Part shown: piece by piece, positions 23,340 through 35,400 of the stretch
Numbering within the stretch: the stretch's first letter is position 1
Layout: the number at the start of each line of letters is the position of its first letter
DNA from: Strigamia acuminata
Lineage: Eukaryota > Arthropoda > Chilopoda > Geophilomorpha > Linotaeniidae
DNA length: 64,000 nucleotides
Direction of reading: 5' to 3'
Assembly (NCBI GenBank): GCA_949358305.1
Contig: OX442317.1
Coordinates: 8,312,186 to 8,376,185, forward strand
Notes under the pieces: model-generated
Database searches by the model: none
The model's input: only the letters and a program-made list of their open reading frames with translations
Told to the model about the DNA's origin: nothing
Made by a program: the position numbers and the translations under genes

Positions 23340-24290
23340 GTTATGTTTTCGTGCGTAAAATTCTATTGTTTAGATTTTACGCATAAAACACTATTGTTTT
23401 GATTTTACACGTAAAACACTATATTGTTTTGATTTTATGCGTAAAAAACACTATTATTTTGATTTTATGCTTAAAAAACACTATTGTTTTGATTTTATGC
23501 GTGTAAACACTTTTGTTTGAAATTTATGCGTAAAAAACACTATTGTTTGAAATTTATGCGTAAAAAAACACTATTTTTTTATTTTACACGTAAAACACTA
23601 TATTGTTTTGATTTTATGCGTAAAAAACACTATTGTTTTGATTTTATGCGTAAAACACTATATTGTTTTGATTTTATGCGTAAAAAACACTATTGTTTTG
23701 ATTTTATGCGTAAAAAACACTATTGTTTTGATTTTACACGTAAAACACTATATTGTTTTGATTTTATGCGTAAAAAACACTATTGTTTTGATTTTATGCG
23801 TAAAAAACACTATTGTTTTGATTTTACACGTAAAACACTATATTGTTTTGATTTTATGCGTAAAAAACACTATTGTTTTGATTTTATGCTTAAAAAACAC
23901 TATTGTTTTGATTTTATGCGTGAAAAACACTATTGTTTTGATTTTATGCGTGTAAACACTTTTGTTTGAAATTTATGCGTAAAAAACACTATTGTTTGAA
24001 ATTTATGCGTAAAAAAACACTATTTTTTTATTTTACACGTAAAACACTATATTGTTTTGATTTTATGCGTAAAAAACACTATTGTTTTGATTTTATGCGT
24101 AAAACACTATATTGTTTTGATTTTATGCGTAAAAAACACTATTGTTTTGATTTTATGCGTAAAAAACACTATTGTTTTGATTTTACACGTAAAACACTAT
24201 ATTGTTTTGATTTTATGCGTAAAAAACACTATTGTTTTGATTTTATGCTTAAAAAACACTACTATTGTTTTGATTTCACGCCTAAAACAA
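23340..24290. repeat. Minisatellite, 30-bp unit with higher-order duplication
   Basis: About 31 units of 30 bp, ATTTTATGCGTAAAA followed by AACACTATTGTTTTG, with a variant in which AACACTATATTG replaces AAAACACTATTG. A block starting GTGTAAACACTTTTG at 23501 recurs at 23950 with the same order of variants, giving a higher-order period of 449 bp. Confidence 0.92.
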
Positions 24291-27200
24291 ATGCATAATT
24301 GTTTTGATTGTAAGTTTAAACTTTGTTTCGGCGCAAACGAGCGAGCGAGCATTTCTCCATTCTAATAGTTGGCAAGCTAAAGTGTTTGTAATTGGCAAAG
24401 AGGAAATAAATGATGAAAAATTACAAGTTGCCGGTTGAAAGAGGAGGAGTCGGATCACTCCATTCCTCGACAGAGATAAATATGAGAGCGAAGGACCAAG
24501 ATCCGCTCAGCCAGCTAAATCGACGAACGGAAAAGATGAAGGACGAGGCGTTTCATTACGAGCGAAAGCGTCTGGTCGTTATAAGGAGGAAGGCCACTCG
24601 CACCCATTTCGTTCCACTCGATATGTTTTCTACCATTTTGCCCGACTGTAACACAGTAACGAGTTCTTTTAGCCACCCTTTGTGCAGACACAAGCACTCC
24701 TAAAAAATTATTCCGCCATTGACAAAAAAAAAAATAAAAAATATTAAAAATAAAAAATATAAAAAAATATAAAAAAATATACATATATACAATAAACCGT
24801 AAAATTTGAATTTTTTATGCAAAGAAAAAAGACAGAGAAGATCTAATCAAGTTTGAGGAAGAATTTCTTTCTGCTCAACACTTCATATACGAGATAGAGA
24901 AGAAGAAGAAAAATAAAAAAAGGAAAAGAGGATGTGGATGATGAGTTGGGTGTGAGTGTTCGTCTACTCGCGTTCTATTGTTCACGAAACGAGAATGGGG
25001 AGCGACGTTCGGTCTCGGGGAAAAAAGATGATGAGACGATTCTCATTTCTTTCCTCGGCAAATCTGGCACGCACGTCCGCTTACAACGAGCGCCCCTCGC
25101 GGACAATTAATTCGCTGCCCTTGGAAGCGCCCAAATTACTCCGTACGCAACAATGCACGGATTTATCACCTCACTGCCAAACACGGATTTATTATCATTA
25201 TTAGTATTTTATTATTACATCTTGTCCTGTCAAAACAATTTCCCTTCGTCACTCCGCTCCGAAATTGTTACAAGAAGAAAAAATGCGAAGGGAAGGGAAA
25301 CGATCCCGAACCTATTTCGAATGAATACCCTCATCACGTGCGCGTGCGCCTACGTTTCTTTCCTCGAGTGTTCGCTTCGTATTTCATGTTCGGAGCGCGC
25401 GGGAGCGGGAGTCGAGGTCCGCTCCACCCGCCCCCTTTTCCATATTCTTTCCCCATCACCTCAAGTCCATCGATCGTGCGATGCAGCGCGTCAGACAAAC
25501 GTTAGTGCGCACTCATCTCTCTCGAGTGAACGAGGCAATCACTCATCACTAGAATAATAAAAAGATGGGTCCAAACAAACACGGGATGTCTCAAATCTAA
25601 AAAAATAAAATAAAAAATCTTTGCTTTTGTAACTGCCACTTTCGACTGTTGTCAAATAAAAATGGAAAAATGTGTTTTTCTAACCATAAATTAATGCGAA
25701 TTATTAAAACACCAATAAAAACCTTTGAAACATTCATTCCCTACTGCATTATTTGTGAATTTAAATATTTAAACTCTAAATTAACACTTTCAACCTTGAA
25801 AAACTTGAAAAAACAAATTTCCGCAATGTTATTCCTATGGGAGCAGCAGCAAAGCCAACGGGCAGCAAAAACCAACCGCTTATTAACTAATTACAAAACA
25901 AACAAGAAACTATTATCGAAAATTCTCATCAAACATTGAGAACATTTAATAAATAAAAAAAATAAAAAAAAATTTCCAAAAGCCCCACAAACGCACAAAC
26001 GCGCCCCCTATCAAATTTCCTTGATTTGTACGCAGGGCGGTCACGGCTGCTCACGTCAGCAGCTTCCATGATCTTAATTACGACAACGCTAGCATTTTAA
26101 TCCGCTGATACATCACTTCTAACACGGGATTTGTATCGGCGCAACCGATTGGCGCTTGGAATTCCTTCACTTTCCTCATGTACACTTTTTGCGCCGGAAT
26201 GCATTGCAATTGCAAAACGGCAAATGGCATGCAATCATTTATTACACACAAACAGCAACAGCAGCGTTTGTAATTAGAGCAGAGGCGAGCTGGCATCCAT
26301 CTAAGGCGAGGGGATTTCCACCAGATGTACGGCCACAAACTAACCCAAGAGCATGTGATCTTTTGCCATTTTAATGACCCAAATTTGAGAGCCTTTTACG
26401 ATAGATCGTAAAATTTACAAGCATACAATTGAGGAATAATGAGCTGTATACGGGTGACGGACCACTAACTTGAATCTTAATGAGGACAATGGCTCCCAGC
26501 ATGGTGGAGATTACTTTGACCCATCGTGGAACGTGTTTGCGCGATCGCTTTTAATGCAATAAACAAGCTCCGCATTTTTATTTTTATTTTTTTAAATTTT
26601 TTTTTAAAGCGAATAGTATGAGAATTTGGAAATTGAGAATTATCTACGAGTGAAATGTTGCGAATTCGCTACGAATGGTTATTTATTTAATTTGTGTAAT
26701 TATCAAAAATGATGCTGGAGTAATGATCTATAAAAGCGATAAAATTTGCATTTTTAACGCCGCTAATTCTTGTTAATTGTCATCTTTTAGATGTTTACAC
26801 ACCCGAGTACGGCTTGATTTATTTTTCGGAAATACGTTTAAAAAATTTAAACGTTTTGTTAAATTTTCAAAAAAATTAAAATAAATCTTTGCACGGAATT
26901 TTTTCAAATGTGATGCCGCAGCAAGTCAACCTTTGGCCGCGAGAAAACACAAACACCGTCGAACATAAAAAAAAAAAAAGTTAAAAATTTTTTTTCCATA
27001 AATATATTATATAAAAATTTCATTTAAAAACCTAAAAAAATAAAAAATAAAAAAAAAATTGTAATTCAGCCTGTTTTGAATCGTTTCATTGCTTCCTGCT
27101 ATAAATTTACATTTCACCCTTTTACTGCATGCTAATGCGATTCTAAAGTTGTTTCCTCATCATTGATAGAGCACAAAATAAACCTAAAACCCCCGCAAAT

Positions 27201-28729
27201 AAACCCATCGACTTACACATTGTACGACTAAAACCTAACAAGATTACTCCAGCATTTCTCATAAATTTTTAAAGCAATCAAAACCCACATTTGCATTCCT
27301 TAAAATAAACATTTAATTCCAGTCCATTCACACACACAGTCGTTTGTTGCAGAGCTTCTACGACGTGATTAAGGAAGAAGGGTTAGTTTAATTCAGCAAA
27401 GTATCTTTTCGAGTACGAAAGAAATTTCCATCACTCTCTAAACACAATTGAGAGAAAACGAGGTGCTGCAATCTGTCGACGTCTTTCCTCCCCCAATCCC
27501 ATCGTTTAAAAGGGAAGTCCCAAATGAAAACAGACTTAAGCCTAATTAGTACTACGCTTCGTTATAAATATTTTAAAGACTTAATGCGACGTTTCTAAAA
27601 ATCTAAAAAATTAATAAAAGGAATAATTTTTTGACCACACCATTTTAAAAAGAAATTTAATTATTGAGTTAAAATTAAAGTGCGAGCTTTTTTTGCTCGC
27701 TTCAAGGGGGCGCCACCGTGGCACCTCGGGACATGTATTTTGCTTCCATGTGCCATGATTAAATCCCACAGGCGATTCAAAGTATTCGTTTGTTTTCAAT
27801 TTTAAGCCGTGTGAAAACCCACCAGTGAAAACGGAAATAACTCAAAAATTAAAAATTAAAAATTAAGAATAAACACATGGCTTAATTAACATGGCGGATG
27901 AGCGTGTCGATCAGTTTACACTCCTGGCTGACGACGCTCTAAAACAATATTTCAAAGATCTAATGGCAATTTTTTGTGTTGTGCCTTGTTAAATCCGGTA
28001 ATGTTAACACTGCTTGTGGTTTGGTCGGTTTCTATGCCTGTATTAATTGGATTCACGATAACCGGTGGTCGGATATCTACGTGGTCCCTGGCCCTATTGC
28101 CCTATTGCCGCTAACACCGATTTTCTCATGTGATTCCATCTTGGAAGAGTGGCCTGCTGGGAATCCCAATTGCTTTCTTGTCCTGGTCTGATTAAGATAC
28201 GGCTTCTATGCCCAGAACATCTGTCACCTGCCTCCAACTAGATTTTCTGTGATTTTTCCAGTTCTCGATGCAAATGCAAAGTTGGGCCTTTAAGAAAGTC
28301 GTCCCACTGATCGCGGCTAGCGTGGCCGACACGGACTCTACCTATGAGGCTATGACCGTCCTAAGTGTCACTCTACTACTACTACTACTACTACTACTAC
28401 TATACCAGTTAATTGAACAATTGTTATCAGTAAATAGCACTGCATTTCCTTTAGATGCCCTAAAAATTGGCGGACAACATAACTTTTTACATGCAAGTAC
28501 TAGGTGGATCCCCACCAAACCATTGATCAATCTCATTTGGCGTAAAGTATTCCACTGCATGTCAGCATTTCAAAGCTGTGGTTAGACAAAACAAACATCG
28601 TACTGTCACAACGTGTTGTAATTTCTGAGATCTTCGAATATTTCCCCTTCGTTATATCAATGTTACCGAATAGATGTAGTTCCTTTGCCTCATTCTGCAA
28701 CACTCCCTGCAACATCATTCTCAGTCCTC
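24291..28729. other. Gene-poor stretch with two GC-richer islands
   Basis: No gene recognised. The islands are 24940-25560 (purine-rich, CpG-bearing) and 26020-26550 (high complexity, several homeodomain-like TAATTA/TTAATGA cores and a palindrome at 26394-26413). From about 27885 the composition changes; this could be the start of a mobile element (see the hunt section). A (CTA)10 run is listed separately. Confidence 0.45.
28373..28402. repeat. Microsatellite (CTA)10
   Basis: Ten perfect CTA/ACT triplets. Confidence 0.95.
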
Positions 28730-29580
28730 TTCCGATGGAGTTCCAGGAATTCTCACTTCTCTTGCAAAGGAGTTCCAGGAATTCTCACTTCTCTTGCAAA
28801 GGAGTTCCAGGAATTCTCACTTCTCTTGCAAAGGAGTTCCAGGAATTCTCACTCCTCTTGCAAAGAAGTTCCAGAAATTCTGAACTCTTCCGATAAAGTT
28901 CCAAGAATTCTTAGTCCTCTTCCGATAAAGTTCCAGGAATTCTGAACTCTTTCAATGGAGTTCCAGGAAGTCTGAACTCTTTTGATGGAGTTCCAGGAAT
29001 TCTGAACTCTTCCGATAGAGTTCCAGGAAGTCTGACCTTTTCTGATGGAGTTCCAAGAATTCTGAACTCTTCCAATGGAGTTCCAGGAATTCTAAACTCT
29101 TCCGATAGAGTTCCAGGAATTCTAAACTCTTCCAAGAAGTCTGAACTCTTCCGATAGTTCCATGAATTCTGAACTCTTCCGATAGAGTTCCAGGAAGTCT
29201 GAACTCTTCCGATGGAGTTCCAGGAAGTCTGAACTCTTCCGGTGGAGTTCCAAGAATTCTAAACTCTTCCGAAAAAGTTCCAAGAATTCTCAGTCCTCTT
29301 CTGATAAAGTTCCAAAAATTCTAAGTCCTCTTCTCCTAATGTTCCAAGAATTCTCAGTCCTCTTCCGATAAAGTTCCAAAAACTCTTAGTCCTCTTCTCA
29401 TAAAGTTCCAAGAATTCTCAGTCCTCTTCTGATAAAGTTCCAAGAATTTTCAGTCCTCTCTTCCAATCAGCTTTCAGAATTCCTAGTTCTCTTCTGATGG
29501 AGTTTCAGGAATTCAGTAGTCTTCCGACGGCGTTCGAGGCATTCTTAGCCATCTTCCGAAGGCGTTCTAGAAATTCTTCT
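28730..29580. repeat. Minisatellite, 32-bp then 30-bp units
   Basis: It starts with four 32-bp units (GGAGTTCCAGGAATTCTCAC plus TTCTCTTGCAAA). It then passes into about 22 units near 30 bp that share GAGTTCCAGGAATTCT but end GAACTCTTCCGATG or CAGTCCTCTTCCGATAAA. On the minus strand part of it (29135-28911) reads as decapeptides around EEFRIPGTPS. Confidence 0.9.
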
Positions 29581-30273
29581 TTTCCTATGACGTTTAAAGA
29601 CCCTTATTCTCGCCTTGTTCATCTTGTTGGATCAAAGTCTAGATAGGGACAGCTATGTTGCCACCTGCTACCCTTCCACTTTTGTTCACCATGCTGCCGC
29701 TTAGGAACTGTAAGCCATTCCTAGTGTTGTAAGTGGCACGTGAACTAAGAACATGGATGATCTTATTGAACATTGCAATCTAACCATGCTGTCAACGGCA
29801 AATCCCAATCACATGGTTAGCATATTGGTCGCACATAAGTTACATTGTAAGCAATGGGAAAGGCATAAGCTACTTACCCCGAGACTCTGAATAAAGGCCA
29901 TAAATCTCTGAATCCAGTCTCTTATGTCAATCTCAATTGACATGTTGTGTCCTGCGCTATTTTTGCAACCTGCAATCTAATGGCGTCAATCTGTGGAACA
30001 AACCTCTAATAGACCATTGGAAAATTATGACATATTGCTGTTTGGCTCCGTCCACTATAAGAAACTACAAATTAGCAATGTTATAATGTTATTTTGCAAT
30101 GGTTTTTCTCAGAAGGGGGGGGGGGGGCAACCATTGTTACAATCACATGATTGTATCACCTGACCTCATTTTTCCAAAGATCTATTGAAATCAATTAAAC
30201 TACATTCTCCTGCTCTGCTTTCAATTGCAGATTCTATTCGCCAACACATATCCAGACCTAAGACAAGTGTGAA
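29581..30273. other. Unassigned stretch before the hairpin
   Basis: No gene recognised. Composition is more balanced than the surrounding AT-rich DNA and continuous in style with 27885-28700. A run of 13 G lies at about 30115-30127. Confidence 0.4.
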
Positions 30274-30424
30274 CTATACTCTTTCCACACTCAAGGTTGA
30301 CCCTGGAAGCTGGGCTCCCATTGGCCTACTTAGAACTGCAATGTAACTATATAGCATTGCATTTCTAAGTAGGCCAATGGGAGCCCAGCTTCCAGGGTCA
30401 ACCTTGAGTGTGGAAAGAGTATAG
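30274..30424. repeat. Near-perfect inverted repeat, 70-bp arms, 11-bp loop
   Basis: Left arm 30274-30343, loop 30344-30354 (TAACTATATAG), right arm 30355-30424. Reverse-complementing the right arm gives the left arm with a single mismatch (A for C, seven bases from the inner end). RNA from either strand would form a 70-bp hairpin. Neither arm carries a recognised gene. Confidence 0.97.
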
Positions 30425-33400
30425 GCATTTTTCTGTAACCTTTTTCCTTTACTCCCACGAAGTGCACAAATACGCATAAATGAATAAAATATGATGAAAT
30501 AATAAATAAAACAGGAATTGTATTTTTCTATTTATCTTAAATAATCAATGTGATGGTTGAAATTCAAATATTATTAGTGCGTGATTTTTATTTATAACTT
30601 GTTTATTTTCATTTAAATGTTTGTGTTGAGAGTTGAGCAGTCACATGCACGCTTCGCCGCTCACTGATTGACAAGATAAATTAGTTCAATATGCTCATCG
30701 TGTACATGCAAAGGGTTTAGCCCGTGTTTAATTAGGCAGCAGGCCCTACAGACGTGAATCGTTCAATTACTGGTTCAAGAACTCATTTTAGTGACAATAT
30801 ACGCACCGTTGGGAATATGTTTCCTGTGTAAACTTAGTGGGGTTTAAGTTGGAATACAAAGAAAATATTAAAAAATGATCATCAATCAAATGCTGGGATT
30901 AATTCGGAGGTGTAGATTCCAGCAGATTTCATCTGTTTACCTTTCAAAGCGTTTTTACATTCTTATAATGCGATTAATTCTCTTTCCGAAAAAAATTGAA
31001 AGAAAATTTTAAAAATTTTAAATATGTAAGATTTTTTTTTAAAAAGTCGAGAATAATCAAAAGAAATTCAAGAAAATTCAAAATAAATACAATAAAATTC
31101 AAAAGAAATACAAAAAATTCAGAAAATTCAAAAGAAAATTCAGAAAATTCAAAAGAAATTCAGAAAATTTAAAAGAAATTCAGGAAATACAAAATGAATT
31201 CAGGAAATACAAAAGAAATTCAAGAAAAATTAAAAAAAAAAAAAAAAAAAACTCAGAAAACTCCAACAAACAACATATCAAAAAAGTCCAACAAAATTTC
31301 CAAAAAGTCTAACAAAAATTCACAAGTTCAACAAAAATCACAAAAGTCCAACAAAAATTCAAAAATACAAAAAAATTAAAAATCCATAAAATCACAAAAA
31401 AGTGACAAAACCTAAAATTTTGACTTTTGATTTGCCATCATTATCGGGTCTGTCCTCCCAACCCACAACCCTATGTTGATAAACACACTGTTCTAATTCA
31501 CGAAATTTGAAGTCTCAACAGTCTCTTGTTTCTCGCGCTTCGCCAGGTGTTGCGGCCAACTCCGTTCCCATACTCAACAGCAACGGTCCACTTACTAATT
31601 GGAGCACGCGTTCGTCCTTGGGGCTCTGCTGACACGTGCTTTAATGACAGATCGATGTGCAACGCTCCCGCTTCTTTGAAGCAAGATCTCTAAAAACTGG
31701 TGTTTGCAGAAGAGCGGGTCGTACAAAATCGAATAGAGCAGGGAAGCCAACCTCAAGGTATTTTTAATTGAGATCGAGTGACGTGCGACAGGAAGTGTGT
31801 ATAAACTGTCATAAATTATGCTAATATCTCCTTTGTCCCCCAAAAAAACTCGAATAAATCTTGTTCTTTTCAATCTAAGACATGTTTTCGTTTCGTGGAT
31901 CCAACCAACAGTAAAATCAGTAATTATACACATCATGTCGTCACGATTAACCCGGTTGGTATAGAATTAATTTAACAAATAATCGCGCAAAGTTATTCGC
32001 GCAATGGTGCATGCACGTGACAATTTCATCAAAAATATTGCAAATCGACTTCACGAACTTTGGAAAGATCGTTATCCCATTCCGACTCACCCACGACACA
32101 CTCACATCGGCTTTTAAACCGCTAACTACGAGCCGTGCTGCCACCCAGCGAGTAAATCTGCACTTCACTACCCCCACTTAATTATTCACGACGAGACAAC
32201 GACTTTGTTACACAAAATACGAGCGTTCCCGCCCTTTGCCACGTCGCCTTTTCCAGCTGGAAGGCGTGTAATTTTTGCTCGACTGACTCCTCGCGCGATT
32301 ATCTGACGTTCGGACGCCAGCCGTCTCTTCTAATCCCGTAGCCAGCGACGCCGTTGTCATGGCAACCGCAGCCTACAGTCACTGCGCCGACAAGCAATTT
32401 CGATGGAATCCCGTGCGCACAAAACGTGAGCGGGGAAGTGATATCCCGTTGAGAGGGAAAACACAAGAAAATGGATTAGACCTATGGCAGAGGGCTGATG
32501 GCAAAACTCGAGGGACCCCCACCTGACGTCATCCTCTATTAATTGCAATATGAAAATTGCTAATTAAATCGAATAAATAAATAATGCAATGAATTTGTGC
32601 TCAACTCCAATGGATTCTGGCAATGCGCCATCAATTTAAATTCAGATTGACATTTGGATAATTGCTAGCAACAACAAGACAATTGTCTCGTTTCCATTTG
32701 AGGTTTCGGCTGATAGTTTGATGAGGAGACCAATTAACATATTAGGTGTAAACAATAACACGCAAACGTTATTCTGTGGTTATGTCCATCAATTAAAATG
32801 CAATTATTATTTTTTTTTCGAATAAAAAATATTATTATAATTATTATTTTTTATTATTTTTATACATTTTCGTCGTTTGGTTGAAAGTAAAAAAGCGCAA
32901 AATTGATTGATACCAAAAATACAACATCGCGTTCGCTACGAGCACAACTCACTCACTTTAATCTGTAAATGGAACTCAAAGCACAAAATGGAGGGAGAGG
33001 CACGTTACAGCGTTTATTGATTGCACAACTATCAAAACGCATTTCAGTGACAATCAGTCGGACCATTTCTGTCCAAGTCAACAGTTGGGTTTTTATAACA
33101 TCGCTTTATTCCCGCTATAACGAAACGAATCCTAAATCAATAAACAGCCCTCGTAAGAGAGAGAGAGAGAAAGGTTCGCTCTCCGACGGATTGGATGAAC
33201 ACTGTTGGTTGTTTACTTTGGCTGCACAACGAGAGATGCGTTTCCGGGGGGGTCCGTGAGCGAGCCAGAGTGGAAAAGAAGGGAATCTCGAGCCAATGTT
33301 CGTCTCATCACGCCCCCTATACACTACAGAGAAAAAGCCACCACCATCTCCAATATATTTGGCATTAGTGGGAAACCAAAATAAAAATAAATAAATAAAA

Positions 33401-35254
33401 TAAAACAAAATAAACAAATAAAAATAAAATCCGCTTTTCCTGCCAATTTCCCACCAATTTTTAGACCTAAAAACAAACAAAAAAATTCATCATTTATTTT
33501 CTGTATATATATATAAGTTGTTTTTCCAGGTAAACCGTTGGCAGTTGATATAAACCGACATGAAAACAAATCAGTTTGACATTTTATGCGAGTTGCGCGG
33601 GGCGAAATGAAGACGACATGATCGATTGGCAAGACACGGTGGCCTGCAGCACTATTAAAAAGCTTGCACTTCGTTCAAAACGAGGCTCCGGTGCATCGAC
33701 CGCTCTACTTACAGTGCCTGCGGAGATTTGCCCACTTGACACCGCCACTGCGCACCAAAGAACATAAATTGAGGAGGTTGGAAACAGGTTGCCAGCTTCC
33801 AGCATCCAGCGAGTCATCCACTAAAGGGTTGCTGCGACCAAATCAAACAGTGCACTTGAATGCAAAACACAATTTCTCTTTAATTCCTTGGAAATAATAA
33901 AAATTTAAAAGTCACGGACGCGTGAATTCAAAATCAATGGAATTTATTGCCAATCATGTGATAAACTCGTGACCTAAATTCGATTTTTATTTTTTTTATT
34001 TTTTAAATTTATTTTCTCGAGTTAAAAGGCTTTTAAACGGAAATAATTGAGCTGGAACATCTAAAGTACGAGAGGACAGAGAGATGGAAGGAAAAAAGAA
34101 AAAGAAAAGAAAGAAAAAATAGCATGAACCTTTTCTTTGGATTATTGGTTTTCTCTTGCTCAGATTCATTCCTGCCAACAACGCCATTTAGAAATAGGAT
34201 ATGAGAGATAGGGAGGAGGCGCGTCTGAGGAATTGAATTCAGACTGGCGACCATCTCAACAGTTGATCGATATCAGTATGGGCGAACGACGAATACATTT
34301 AAAATCTCATTCGTTCTACACACAGCAACCCCGTGCTCCTATTGATTACTCGCCCCGAAAACGCATCAAGCACGCGTTTCTCAATCCCTGCGTCTTAGAA
34401 TTGCTCAAAAAAGAAGAAAAAAAGAAAAACCTTTTACAACGAATTGAGATAAATGTTATTTTTTTTTAAAACAACGACTACAAAAGATTTGCTGCACTAA
34501 AAAAAAATAAAATAAAAATAAAAAAAAGTCGGAAAATTGTTCGTTGCTGCCCCTTGGTTTCCCTGCCGAACCCATGAAACATTTTTATTAATAAATAAAA
34601 GTCGTATAATGCAAAATATTCTCATGCAACGTTTAAAGATGTTTGGGAAACTGAGAAGGAAAAAAATGACATCATTTGAGTAATAAATAAAAAATTACTG
34701 TTAAAAAAAAAAATGGTAATTTCCATTTGAAAAGATCATTTTATTTCCATCGCTTAAATATCGTCATGTGTGAGGGAAAAGGTCTCAATTACATTTATAT
34801 CGCTTTATTAAAAGCTCTAAAACGAGCTCAATCGAGCGCCATAACCATGAAAACTTGCGTTCTCGTGAGAAATAAATGTTTGTTTTTTTTCTTCCCTTCC
34901 TCTTTCTTTGTAGTTCGTTCAAACGAGGTCGAAGAACGCGTTGCACATAAAACTTGTTATATAATCTAACGAGGCGCAAAGGACGCGAGTCCTACATAAT
35001 CGAGTGTCGTATCAGATGGAGGATAATGATGGAATTTAAACAACAAGTAAAATAAAGCTTTAGTGTGATCTGCACTAAGTCAGAAAATTGTGTTTTGTAA
35101 TTTACACAAAGTTCTTTCAACTGAAAATAAGCGGCGCGCTTCATTGCGCAATCTAATTTAATGGGCGAGAAATTGATGGGGGAGAAAATAATTCCTCTAT
35201 AAATGTAATTCCCCTTCAATTCCTCCGAAATTACCAGAAATTACACAAAAATAA
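30425..35254. other. Gene-poor stretch with a promoter-like island
   Basis: No gene recognised. At 31030-31390 a degenerate AAATTCAAAAGAA-type simple repeat. At 31900-32550 a CpG-richer island with E2F-like TTCCCGCC, an RFX X-box (32354) and TGACGTCA (32524-32531). At 33130-33900 overlapping frames on both strands that I cannot assign. Confidence 0.45.
32354..32367. promoter_or_regulatory. RFX X-box GTTGTCATGGCAAC
   Basis: Fits the RFX consensus GTHNYYATRRNAAC at every position and differs by one base from a perfect GTTGCCATGGCAAC palindrome. RFX factors act at promoters of ciliary genes. No such gene is visible next to it, so function is uncertain. Confidence 0.5.
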
Positions 35255-35400
35255 AAAATAAAATAAAAAATTTCTAAAAATAAAAAAAATAAAAAATTTC
35301 CAAAAATAAAAAAAAATAAAAAATTTCCAAAAATAAAAAAAAATAAAAAATTTCCAAAAATAAAAAAAAATAAAAAATTTCCAAAAATAAAAATTATCGA
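35255..35400. repeat. Short AT-only tandem repeat, about 27-bp unit
   Basis: Four to five units of TTTCCAAAAATAAAAAAAAA plus TAAAAAA. Confidence 0.8.

Noticed and set aside
23517-24298. Repeated peptide frames of 102-150 codons around MRKKHYCFDF
   Set aside because: Shadow of the 30-bp minisatellite. Two plus-strand frames are open equally and no splice or promoter context was seen.
24410-25557. Open frames of 82-134 codons in GC-richer DNA
   Set aside because: Overlapping frames on the same strand, low-complexity tails and no family resemblance.
30274-30424. Ordinary pre-microRNA
   Set aside because: Seventy paired bases with one mismatch is longer and more perfect than typical animal microRNA precursors. 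Kept only as a possibility within the hairpin finding.
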